Positions 18,068 through 28,953 of a DNA stretch of 64,000 nt are shown here, one piece after another. Origin of the DNA: Debaryomyces hansenii CBS767 (Eukaryota > Ascomycota > Pichiomycetes > Serinales > Debaryomycetaceae); the NCBI RefSeq assembly GCF_000006445.2, contig NC_006045.2, forward strand, positions 682,001 through 746,000, given 5' to 3'. Each line of letters begins with the position of its first letter. Within the stretch, counting starts at the first letter, position 1. A program made the translations under genes and the position numbers. The notes below the pieces were generated by a model. It was not told the DNA's origin and ran no database searches. It saw only the letters and a list, made by a program, of their open reading frames with translations.

Positions 18068-19777
18068 ATGAGCGTACTATCTAAAAAAGACTTCGGTACC
18101 ACTATTGACGTGGAAAAAGTCGGTTCACTGGATGTGATAAATAACACCACTAATTTTGCTGATTTTAATGATAAGATAGATACAGATAAGTATGGTGAGA
18201 CGAAGAGAAAGTTGAGCCTGAGACATGTTGCGTTGATGATCATTGGTCAGAGTATTGGAACTGGGTTGTTCATTGGTCTTTCAAGTCCGTTAATGACTTC
18301 TGGAAGTTTATCATTATTTATAGGGTTCTTATTCTGGGCATGTTTTGTGGTGTGGCCGTTGATGCAATGTGTTGCAGAAATGTGCTCGTTTCTTCCTATC
18401 AAGGGAAGTTTTTTGCATTATTCTGCCAGATGGGTTGACCCTGCTATGGGGTTTGCATGTACTATGATCTACTTATATACAACATTGATGTTCGTCTGTG
18501 TGGAAGTTGTGGCATTTGCTTCGGTGATAGGATTCTGGACCGATGCTAACCCAGGGATATTTATTGCTGTGGGAATATTATCAATTTTATTTTTCAATGT
18601 ATTTGGTGTTAACTGGTATGGTGAGATCGAGTTTGTGTCGTCAATGTTGAAAGTTTTACTTATTGTGGGGTTGATGTTCTTCGGTTTGATTGCCATGTGT
18701 GGTGGTAATCCTAAGAAGGATGCTTTTGGATTCCAACACTGGTCCGAGGGTGGTTTATTCAAGTCATACCTCGTATCTGGCGCCACTGGCCAATTTCTTG
18801 GTTGGTGGAATGTTTTAATCTACGCAGCATTTGCTTGTGGGGGTCCAGATATCCTAGGAATGATTGCAGGTGAAGTGTCACAGCCTAGGAAAGTCATTCC
18901 AATGGCCGGCAGAAGAGCGTACATCAGAATATACTTATTCTACTTCGGTGGTATCTTTTTCATGAACTCTTTATGCGCATCAAATGATCCAGCTTTAGTG
19001 GCAGCATCAGCAACTGGGAAAGTAGGAGCTGCCGCTTCTCCCTGGGTCATTGGGGTTAAAAATGTGGGTGTTACCGGATTAGACTCTTTAGTGAATGCAG
19101 TAATCATGTCTGCAGCCTGGTCTTGTGGTAATGGTTTCTGCTATGCTGCTACTAGATGTGCATATAGTGCATCTTTAGCCGGCTACTTACCTCGTTTCTT
19201 CTCAAAGTGTTTAAAAAATGGTGCCCCTATTTATTGTGTCATTGGTTCGTTATTGATTGCATGTTTATCGTTCTTGAGTATTTCAAGCTCAACGGCACAA
19301 GTGTTCAACTGGTTTATTAATTTAGCTACTACAGGATTATTGTGCACCTACTTCGTATTATGGCTTTGCTACTTCAAGTTCCGTCGTGCCTTGGATGCAC
19401 AGGGGTTTGACTACAAGAAAGACACCTATTATCAACCACCATTCTTCTGCCAGCCTTACATGTCATACTTCGGTTTTTTCTTGACAATATTAGTGTTGAT
19501 CTTCAACGGGTTCTGGATTTTCTTCCCCGGCCAATTTTCTGTTTCTAACTTATTTACTTCCTACTTTGCTCCTGTATTCTTCGTTGTCTTATACTTTGCA
19601 TGGAAATTCATCAAGAAGACCCACATCAGAACAGATGCAGAAGCAGATATCACCACAGGAAAAGAGGCCATAGATCTCGAAGAAGAAGAAGAAAACGAAT
19701 GGATAGCTTCACAACCTCAGAAGACTGGCTTTCTTTATAGAGCGTATGATAAATTTTCCGACATTTGTTTTAATTGA
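18068..19777 (+). CDS. Amino-acid permease, YAT family (substrate unknown)
   Basis: 569-residue plasma-membrane permease with about 12 transmembrane helices. Family signature at helix 1: LMIIGQSIGTGLFIGLSSPL. It also has RWVDPAMGFACTMIYLY, FFNVFGVNWYGEIEF, CGGNPKKDAFGFQHW, and SQPRKVIPMAGRRAYIRI in the conserved loop. It is clearly related to, but diverged from, the DIP5-type gene 6 kb away and could transport another amino acid. Codon 51 (18218-18220) is CTG in LS?RHV. Relatives usually have Ser or another small or polar residue before RH, so serine decoding gives the better fit. A GATAAG site lies upstream. Confidence 0.88.
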   Translation: MSVLSKKDFGTTIDVEKVGSLDVINNTTNFADFNDKIDTDKYGETKRKLSLRHVALMIIGQSIGTGLFIGLSSPLMTSGSLSLFIGFLFWACFVVWPLMQCVAEMCSFLPIKGSFLHYSARWVDPAMGFACTMIYLYTTLMFVCVEVVAFASVIGFWTDANPGIFIAVGILSILFFNVFGVNWYGEIEFVSSMLKVLLIVGLMFFGLIAMCGGNPKKDAFGFQHWSEGGLFKSYLVSGATGQFLGWWNVLIYAAFACGGPDILGMIAGEVSQPRKVIPMAGRRAYIRIYLFYFGGIFFMNSLCASNDPALVAASATGKVGAAASPWVIGVKNVGVTGLDSLVNAVIMSAAWSCGNGFCYAATRCAYSASLAGYLPRFFSKCLKNGAPIYCVIGSLLIACLSFLSISSSTAQVFNWFINLATTGLLCTYFVLWLCYFKFRRALDAQGFDYKKDTYYQPPFFCQPYMSYFGFFLTILVLIFNGFWIFFPGQFSVSNLFTSYFAPVFFVVLYFAWKFIKKTHIRTDAEADITTGKEAIDLEEEEENEWIASQPQKTGFLYRAYDKFSDICFN

Positions 19778-20142
19778 TTTTAAATGAATATGCCACTTTC
19801 TTTTCTCTGATGTACATAAGTGTATGTATTAATTTTCTGCAATCTAAACTATATCACATATATACTACATATTAATACAAACGATAATACAATTACACCG
19901 TAAACTAGTTGTTTGGTATGCTAAGCTGTTGCGGCCATTTAATTCATATATAGGTCTAAGCCCTATGCGCACTCTCATGAAACTGTCATTTTATCGTGTA
20001 ATTAAAAACAGTCACAGTCACAATTTGGGTTATGAAGCCCCGATTTCCTATACTCACTGGAAAATTTTCAGGTACTAAATAATTATTGAAAAGAACTGAA
20101 CTAGCTTAAAGACTTAGCTACTTTATACAATAACTAAAGAAA
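19778..20142. other. Permease 3' flank and RPL21 promoter
   Basis: 365 bases. AGCCCTAT near 19959 is a loose match to the Tbf1-type (RCCCTAA) element used by ribosomal-protein genes in CUG-clade yeasts. The right end is AT-rich leader. I see no gene. Confidence 0.4.
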
Positions 20143-20911
20143 ATGGGTAAATCGTATGTGATATAACAGTTTGAAGGATATAGTTCAGTGTGTCTTATTC
20201 TAATGTAGAGGTTGACAGTAATATTCATGGAAGGCAAGCTATTTGAAGATATATCAGGCATAAAATTTTTGTACGAACAACAGTTGAAATTTCAGAATAA
20301 TTCTATTGATGAGAATAATAGTGGCTGAATAAGACGTGGTGGATTCACTGAGATGGAGAGGATTTAATAGTCAAGAAGAGATGTAAACTGAACAATATAT
20401 CCGGAAAGACAAGTTGAATGTAATACTAACTTAATTTAGTCGTGGTTATAGATCCGGTACTCGTTACCTTTTCCAACGTGACTTTAAGAAGCATGGTGCT
20501 ATTCCATTATCTACTTACTTAAAGACCTACAGAGTTGGTGATATCGTTGATATCAAGGCCAATGGTTCTATCCAAAAGGGTATGCCACATAAGTACTACC
20601 AAGGTAAGACTGGTATCGTTTACAACGTCACCAAGTCTGCTGTTGGTGTTATTATCTACAAGGTTGTTGGTAACAGATACCTCGAAAAGAGAATTAACTT
20701 GAGAGTCGAACACATTAAGCACTCTGCTTGTCGTCAAGAATTCATCAACAGAGTTAAATCTAACGCTGCTTTAAAGAGAGAAGCCAAGGCTAACGGTGAA
20801 CACGTTCACTTGAAGAGACAACCAGTCAAGCCAAGAGACGCTAGAGTTGTTACTACCAAGGAAAACGTTCCACAAACCTTAGCCCCAGTTCCTTACGAAA
20901 CCTTCATTTAA
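20143..20911 (+). CDS. RPL21: 60S ribosomal protein L21 (eL21), split gene
   Basis: Large-subunit ribosomal protein of 160 residues, the same length as in Saccharomyces. Exon 1 is 20143-20153 (ATG GGT AAA TC) and exon 2 is 20440-20911. Joined, they begin MGKSRGYRSGTRYLFQRDFK, which continues into the eL21 body (VGDIVDIKANGSIQKGMPH, YLEKRINLRVEHIKHS, ending PYETFI). The donor is GTATGT (20154), the branch site TACTAAC (20424-20430) and the acceptor TTTAG (20439). The intron position after the third codon matches that of yeast RPL21. Codons are strongly biased, as expected of a highly expressed gene. A reading that begins at the internal ATG near 20582 would miss the N-terminal third. Confidence 0.97.
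20154..20439 (+). other. RPL21 intron, 286 bases
   Basis: Begins GTATGTG, has branch site TACTAAC at 20424-20430 and ends TTTAG. It contains a closed 33-codon frame (20227-20328, MEGKLFEDIS...) and loose TGATGA/CTGA motifs, but no convincing box C/D snoRNA because no terminal stem forms. Confidence 0.93.
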
Positions 20912-21795
20912 ACAACATCAACGAAGTTGCTATATACTTATTTTTACTTGCGTGTTTTCACATACATGTTTCCCCAGTATACACCCTATATTTACGTTAA
21001 TGTTTGATTCTGATAGTTAGGTTCGGTTAGGTTCGGGTCTGTTCTCTTTTTTTATAATTTGTATAATTAGTTTACCTTTTGGGCAATGCAAATAACATCC
21101 ATGTCACTTCCGAATGTAAGATATGTAATCGTACTCATAAATCATAGACTCAGAATTCAAGATTATTCCAGTCAAGACTATTGCTAGAACACACTAGTCG
21201 ACTATTAAACGCAGTCGTCATATCTTCTCCTGTCACTATTCCGCTACCCTCTATAATGCAACTTAATCAAATCACATTATAATGCGGATTCGTCTACATT
21301 TCTACAGTGTTGTTAATATTTTTCGTGGTTGGTTATATATTAATTCCTACTTTTAATATGACATATTCCAGTATTATGAGTGTGAGGTTCAGAAGTTCTC
21401 TTAAGCGTCTGTGATATTTTTGTAACAAGAATAGTTTGCGCCAAACACCTTAACCAATAAAACCCTACTCTCTCGTATGAGAAAGCAATTTCAGAGGAAT
21501 CTCTCCCGAAAGAAAGACTACAACTCTAAAGGGAATTGTCTTGAATAACGCGAGATTTCATCATGAGTATAAAACGTGGAAGGTCATATGAGAGAATAAA
21601 ACTTCCAAGTTTCGAAGAAACTGATGGGCTAAAAGTCTTTATATAGTAGATCACAAACGCCGGGTAACGCGCTGAAAAATTAATCTGGTGAGGGCCTATA
21701 TACAAGCATACTCATCAGTTGCAATTTTTTTATAGGGCCTTATAATCTACTATTTAGGGATATAATAGAAGTATTAAGGATAACTAGAAATCATA
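20912..21795. other. Intergenic: RPL21 3' flank and NOC4 promoter
   Basis: 884 bases without a supportable gene. It holds a perfect two-copy tandem GTTAGGTTCG (21016-21035) and, near NOC4, RRPE-like and PAC-core elements (21673-21683, 21711-21716). A minus-strand ATGATGA near 21563 and a CTGA about 70 bases further lack a closing stem. Confidence 0.55.
21673..21716. promoter_or_regulatory. RRPE-like plus PAC-core elements of NOC4
   Basis: TGAAAAATTAA (21673-21683) resembles the RRPE element, and CTCATC (21711-21716, GATGAG on the other strand) is the PAC core. The pair, 80-120 bases before the ATG, is the standard signature of yeast ribosome-biogenesis genes and agrees with the NOC4 assignment. 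Confidence 0.5.
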
Positions 21796-23460
21796 ATGGC
21801 ACCAAAGAGAAAGGCATCCAACTCTTTGAGTTCAAATAAACAAAAGAAAACTTCAAATCAGAAAAAAAGTGCTATATTATCCGTAGAAGAAATACAAAAT
21901 CTTGGGGATCAAATAAGGACCTCATCGAAGCATTATAACAACTTTGTACAATTATTAGAACAGTATACCCACATCAAGAAGGAGTTATCAGAGAGAGAAT
22001 CAGAGGAAATAGAAACTATAGGTCGTCAACTTTCTATTACGTTATATAAATGTTTCCAATACTTACTTAAAAATGACGAGATGAAAAATAAGAAATCTCA
22101 TGATGACAAGAAGAAAATGGTAGTAAAGTGGCTTTTGGATAAGTACGATGCATTCAAGAAGATCATAAACGAGTTTATTGTACAAAGATTGGCATTTGAA
22201 ACGTCATTACAGGTTGACTTATTAGAAATAGGATTAAACTTGGTGAAGTTGGAGAGTGCATGCATGAAATCAGGCGAGAACGATTTATATTTCCCTACAT
22301 TGACATACAAAGGATTAGTGGAAGCATTGTTGTTAAGCGAGAATGGAGAGATTGATTCCAATGGATCTACGGAGAATTTCATTATTTTGGAATTTATTGA
22401 GAAGTTTAAGAAGAATTGGGACTTACAGTTCTATTTTGTCAACAACTTGCATGAGACATTAAATGTATGGAAAGCAGAAAAGACGACTTCACAATTGAGA
22501 ATGATATTCGCTAACTTTTACTGCATATTCAAGAACCAATTATTATTCACGCCTGAAACAGAAGTCCTTGAACAAGAAAAGACGTGGATTAAACATCAGC
22601 TCCCTTCGATAGCATACAAAATATCACAGTTTAAAATGCAATACCAGAAGTGTATCATTGCTATATTATCATATCCATTACTAATTTCCCAATACAAATC
22701 AATTTTGCTCATTTTGCACAAAAGAGTGATTCCATACATGGCTCAACCTCAGAGTTTGATGGATTTCTTAACTGACTCGTACGATGTTGGTGAAGATGGA
22801 GTTGTGCCTATTCTTGCGTTGAACTCTTTGTACGAACTTATGAAAAGATACAACTTGGAATATCCTGATTTCTACACAAAGTTGTACTCCTTATTGACAC
22901 CAAACTTATTGTACACTCGTTACAGATCCAGGTTCTTCAGGTTATGTGATTTGTTCCTTTCGTCCACTCACTTGTCTGCCAATTTGATTGCATCCTTCAT
23001 TAAAAAATTGGCCAGATTATCTATAACGTCGAGTGCGTCGGGTGTGGTCATAGTTATCCCTTTCATCTATAACTTGTTAAAGAGACATCCTTCGTGTATG
23101 ATTATGTTGCACAACCCTGATATTTCCGCTGCACAATATGAAGATACCTTCAACAATGACGAAACGGATCCTTTGAAAACTGGTGCGATGGGCTCATCCT
23201 TATGGGAATTGGAAGCCTTGATGTCCCATTACCATCCAAATATTGCTACGTTGGCTAAAATATTCGGCGAGCCGTTTAAAAAGCTCAACTACAATTTGGA
23301 AGATTTCTTGGACTGGAGTTATATATCTTTGTTAGATAGTGAAAAGAATAGAAGATACAAGACTCTTGTTGCTCTAGAATTCGAGGAATGGGATATGTTA
23401 TTCGATGCTAAAGACAGACCCGACAGTACTTCAGTTTATGCTAAGGGCTGGTGCTTGTGA
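21796..23460 (+). CDS. NOC4: Nucleolar complex protein 4 (small-subunit processome export factor)
   Basis: Noc4/Utp19 pairs with Nop14 in the nucleolus for maturation and export of 40S precursors. The 554 residues match yeast Noc4 almost exactly. The N-terminus is Lys/Ser-rich and probably a nucleolar signal, followed by alpha-helical repeats. The conserved CBF/Noc domain occupies about residues 320-470, containing RFFRLCDLFLSSTHLSANL, ASFIKKLARLSI and IYNLLKRHPSCMIMLH. The C-terminal part contains ALMSHYHPNI and LDWSYISLLDSE. The start ATG (21796) is first in frame, and the promoter has PAC/RRPE-type elements. Confidence 0.92.
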   Translation: MAPKRKASNSLSSNKQKKTSNQKKSAILSVEEIQNLGDQIRTSSKHYNNFVQLLEQYTHIKKELSERESEEIETIGRQLSITLYKCFQYLLKNDEMKNKKSHDDKKKMVVKWLLDKYDAFKKIINEFIVQRLAFETSLQVDLLEIGLNLVKLESACMKSGENDLYFPTLTYKGLVEALLLSENGEIDSNGSTENFIILEFIEKFKKNWDLQFYFVNNLHETLNVWKAEKTTSQLRMIFANFYCIFKNQLLFTPETEVLEQEKTWIKHQLPSIAYKISQFKMQYQKCIIAILSYPLLISQYKSILLILHKRVIPYMAQPQSLMDFLTDSYDVGEDGVVPILALNSLYELMKRYNLEYPDFYTKLYSLLTPNLLYTRYRSRFFRLCDLFLSSTHLSANLIASFIKKLARLSITSSASGVVIVIPFIYNLLKRHPSCMIMLHNPDISAAQYEDTFNNDETDPLKTGAMGSSLWELEALMSHYHPNIATLAKIFGEPFKKLNYNLEDFLDWSYISLLDSEKNRRYKTLVALEFEEWDMLFDAKDRPDSTSVYAKGWCL

Positions 23461-23588
23461 TAATGTCACATATAAATATATACACATACAAACTTATTCA
23501 ATAGATCAATATATATTCTCTAATTTGGCCTTAATGAAAAGCTTTTATGTACTAAAAATCAATTTTCCCAAAAGAGAAAATTAATTGA

Positions 23589-23594
23589 ACGCGT
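23589..23594. promoter_or_regulatory. MCB box upstream of MCM3
   Basis: ACGCGT, the MluI cell-cycle box bound by MBF (Mbp1/Swi6), 105 bases before the MCM3 ATG. It is expected for G1/S-expressed replication genes. Palindromic, so strand-neutral. Confidence 0.6.
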
Positions 23595-23690
23595 CGTAGA
23601 TTTTTTTCAATACTCATTCCCATATAGCTGAAACGATACATAGTATTTTGTTTTTTAGCTATTTATTCACTAGTTACATTCTTTACTTAA

Positions 23691-26270
<2,580 letters not shown>

Positions 26271-26468
26271 TGTTGAGAAGGTTATATTTATTTCTTTTGG
26301 GTACGTTTGCTTCGCTTGCAATTTATTCGCTTGTATTTGTATTTCCCGGTCTATAATGCTCTTCAACATACCTTTAGATCATATTATGTATTAATTAATG
26401 AAATGAACTATTTCTCGATATCTTTGATGCGCGACTTTAAATCGAATTTATCAGTAAAGCGAATTTTC

Positions 26469-26477
26469 CGATGAGCT
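26469..26477 (+). promoter_or_regulatory. PAC element next to the TGS1 start
   Basis: CGATGAGCT matches the PAC consensus (GCGATGAGMT) in all but the first base and lies 11 bases before the TGS1 ATG. It links TGS1 to the ribosome-biogenesis regulon. The position is close enough that it may be transcribed. Confidence 0.45.
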
Positions 26478-26488
26478 GATGCAGTAAG

Positions 26489-27334
26489 ATGAGTAGTGGT
26501 ACAGAGTCGATAGACCAAGATGACTATGCTATTGAAGACGAGAATGAGTTGCTAATGCATAACCAAAATACGCTTCCAAAGAACTGCAAAAAATACTGGA
26601 ACAAGAGATATAGTTTGTTTAGTAAATTCGACGAGGGCATTTACATGACAGCAGAGCTTTGGTTTTCCGTCACCCCCGAGGATATTGCCATATATACCGC
26701 CCAGTTAGTACTGGAAATCATGCCTGAGTGTCGTAAAGTGTTGGATATATGTTGTGGTGGCGGTGGAAATACTATACAATTCGCCAACTATTTTCCTAGT
26801 GTTGGGTCAATCGACATCAATCCGTCCAATATGAAGTGTACTTTGCACAATGCACGTGTGTATGGTGTGGAAGACCGTATCTGGTCCAAAGTAGGCGACT
26901 GGAACCAATTCAGTCTGGTTTTGGCTGACGGATCGCCAAATCAGCTGTGGATCCCTCCCCACCTACGCAATGTCAAAACCCCTTCAGCCATTTTTGACTT
27001 CGTGTTTTGCTCTCCTCCATGGGGCGGTCCTTCCTACAAAGACACAAACGGATTCGACGTGTACAATATGCAGCCGTTTCCCATCGACCAATTGTGCCAT
27101 CAAGTCATGCAATACACCCAGAATTTCGGACTCTTTCTTCCCAGAAGCACCAATCTTGACCAGCTCAGACGCTTGACCACCGATATATATGGACAATCGG
27201 GTAAATGCCGTATTATCTTCTTGAACATCAACGGTTATTGCAAGGGTCTACTTGCGCTCTTTGGTCCTTCTGTTTCTGCGGATTTAGTCGACTGTCACTC
27301 GTTTCTTCCCGAAGAACAGTACAGCGAATACTAA
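26489..27334 (+). CDS. TGS1: Trimethylguanosine synthase (snRNA/snoRNA cap hypermethylase)
   Basis: SAM-dependent N2-methyltransferase that converts the m7G cap of snRNAs and snoRNAs to m2,2,7G in the nucleolus. The 281 residues compare with about 315 in Saccharomyces. The SAM-binding motif is DICCGGGGN (86-94) and the catalytic motif IV SPPWGG is 175-180, in which the Trp stacks on the cap guanine. The N-terminal KYWNKRYSLFSKFDEGIYM segment is the family's cap-binding entry. The true start is the first ATG, preceded by a PAC box. It lies between MCM3 and a transcription-factor gene on the same strand. Confidence 0.95.
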   Translation: MSSGTESIDQDDYAIEDENELLMHNQNTLPKNCKKYWNKRYSLFSKFDEGIYMTAELWFSVTPEDIAIYTAQLVLEIMPECRKVLDICCGGGGNTIQFANYFPSVGSIDINPSNMKCTLHNARVYGVEDRIWSKVGDWNQFSLVLADGSPNQLWIPPHLRNVKTPSAIFDFVFCSPPWGGPSYKDTNGFDVYNMQPFPIDQLCHQVMQYTQNFGLFLPRSTNLDQLRRLTTDIYGQSGKCRIIFLNINGYCKGLLALFGPSVSADLVDCHSFLPEEQYSEY

Positions 27335-27576
27335 TCCTACGTTACAACATTCTTCGGTGACTCTACCAACATTCCAGTCGCTATGGTTGGATCTTCCCAC
27401 CAGTACCTACTACCAAGGCATCGATATGGTAGAGCGTGCGCCACTCAAAACGACAGAAAGACAAAAATCCATAAAATGAGAAAAAAGTCTCCCTTAATGA
27501 TGTTTACAAGGAAAAAACAAACAAACTTGACCGACATTTTGCAATTATACCGTTTGAGACAAATCAGTTAATTGCA

Positions 27577-28620
27577 ATGGAAGGCATAAACAATAACATG
27601 AAAGAAGATTTGAGTGCTTCGAGGCTTTTACCGGGCGAGGGTAACGTTGAAGCTACCAATCGGTCCCCCAATTCGAACCGAAACGTTGATAATGGTATGG
27701 AAAGTATAGATGAGACAGAGTTCTCGAATCACTACATACAAGAAAGTTTCGACAAGATTAATGACGCTATTAGCAAGATCGAGGGAGATAAGTTGACGGG
27801 AATCACACAGGAGTTGTCGTACTTGAGACATGTGTTGGATTATCAGAACACGAAGATCGAGAAGTTGACGGGTTTGATGGCGGACTTTTTGGAGAACAAG
27901 AACCAGAATGCAATCATTAGCTCTTTACAGGCGATCCAGGACGGTGACAACCAGAAACAGGCCCCTGAACACGAACATATGGCCCAACAGGTACAGGGAC
28001 AATCCGGAGATGGCGATCACGACCACGACCAGGTGGGTGACGGGTCATCGGGGATGCCATCGTACCAGGATTCGTTAGCCAATGCGTCGGTGCATCTCGA
28101 AAGCAATATGGACCCACAATTGCATCAGGTGGCGGCGGCCGCGGTGCAACAAGCGGAGGAACAAGCGGCACAGGTTCACCAACCCAACGTCAATATGGAC
28201 AAATACCGCAAGAAGATTTACCTCAAGCGCAAGACCACTCCCGAAGACCCATCAGCGTCATCTCCACAGGATCCTGAGTCGCTTCGCGACTCCAAAAGAC
28301 CCAAGATCTCCATCGACTTCCTCCACAATCCCATGACCGTTAAGGAGATCTACGACGAGTTCACCAAGGGTTTCCGCGGCCAACCACCGCTCTGCGAGAT
28401 GGACTCTCGCTTTGGCAAACACGAATGGAGGGGCGACTCACGCTCCAAGGAATCCAAACGCTACCAGCGCAGAAAAAAGCTCTGTGACTCCATTGCCAGA
28501 GGCATGCAAAAGTATGACAAGTCCGCCGAAGAAATCATTCGCTACATCGAAGAGTTCCGTGGCGACAAATCGCTTACCTGGGTCATGAACGGTAATCTTC
28601 CCTCTGACCTACACATATAG
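27577..28620 (+). CDS. GCR1_C-domain transcription factor (Gcr1/Msn1/Hot1 type)
   Basis: 347-residue probable DNA-binding regulator. The C-terminal 95 residues (about 252-347) form the domain shared by Gcr1, Msn1 and Hot1: MTVKEIYDEFTKGF, WRGDSRSKESKRYQRRKKL, then YIEEFRGDKSLTWVMNGNLP. A coiled coil spans about residues 55-105 (SYLRHVLDYQNTKIEKLTGL), as in Gcr1-type dimerisation. The middle is Gln/His/Asp-rich with a basic stretch KYRKKIYLKRKTT that may be a nuclear signal. Family members act in glycolytic gene activation, osmotic stress and invasive growth; which role applies here cannot be told. It is more GC-rich than its neighbours. Confidence 0.8.
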   Translation: MEGINNNMKEDLSASRLLPGEGNVEATNRSPNSNRNVDNGMESIDETEFSNHYIQESFDKINDAISKIEGDKLTGITQELSYLRHVLDYQNTKIEKLTGLMADFLENKNQNAIISSLQAIQDGDNQKQAPEHEHMAQQVQGQSGDGDHDHDQVGDGSSGMPSYQDSLANASVHLESNMDPQLHQVAAAAVQQAEEQAAQVHQPNVNMDKYRKKIYLKRKTTPEDPSASSPQDPESLRDSKRPKISIDFLHNPMTVKEIYDEFTKGFRGQPPLCEMDSRFGKHEWRGDSRSKESKRYQRRKKLCDSIARGMQKYDKSAEEIIRYIEEFRGDKSLTWVMNGNLPSDLHI

Positions 28621-28953
28621 CTGTCCTACTTTATTTCTTCTATGTTACTGTTGTACTATGTATTATAATTTGACGTCGCATTCTCACGTAATATATCCCA
28701 TCACCTTATATAACATCTAGTCTACATTTCCGATGCTCTCCGGCTTCATTTCCGTCAGGCCTCATTTTCTGTCCTATCCTTCCAGAAGGTTCCACAAGAT
28801 TCCGTCGGATAAACGTCCGGGTAAAACTTGTGAGCGGTTAAAATTTTCACTCTATATAATCATTCCGACAACCGCTGTGAGGATTTTATATATTATATAT
28901 CCTATTTAAGTTGATTTTATTAACAAAGAATATCTAGTATTAATAATAGCAAG
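28621..28953. other. Promoter of SSC1
   Basis: 333 bases holding a heat-shock element (28780-28802) and AT-rich TATA-like stretches (TATATAAT near 28855 and TATATATTATATAT near 28888). No gene. Confidence 0.6.
28780..28802. promoter_or_regulatory. Heat-shock element of SSC1
   Basis: Alternating units TTC-GAA-TTC-(CAA)-TTC are spaced exactly five bases apart. This is a strong Hsf1 site with one imperfect unit, 150 bases before the ATG of the mitochondrial Hsp70. Confidence 0.75.

Noticed and set aside
20300..20395. Possible snoRNA inside the RPL21 intron (TGATGA, CTGA)
   Set aside because: Box C is imperfect, the flanks do not pair, and box spacing is poor.
21480..21640. Possible box C/D snoRNA on the minus strand (ATGATGA near 21563 and CTGA about 70 bases on)
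   Set aside because: No closing terminal stem, no credible guide match to rRNA that I can see, and such motifs occur by chance in AT-rich DNA.
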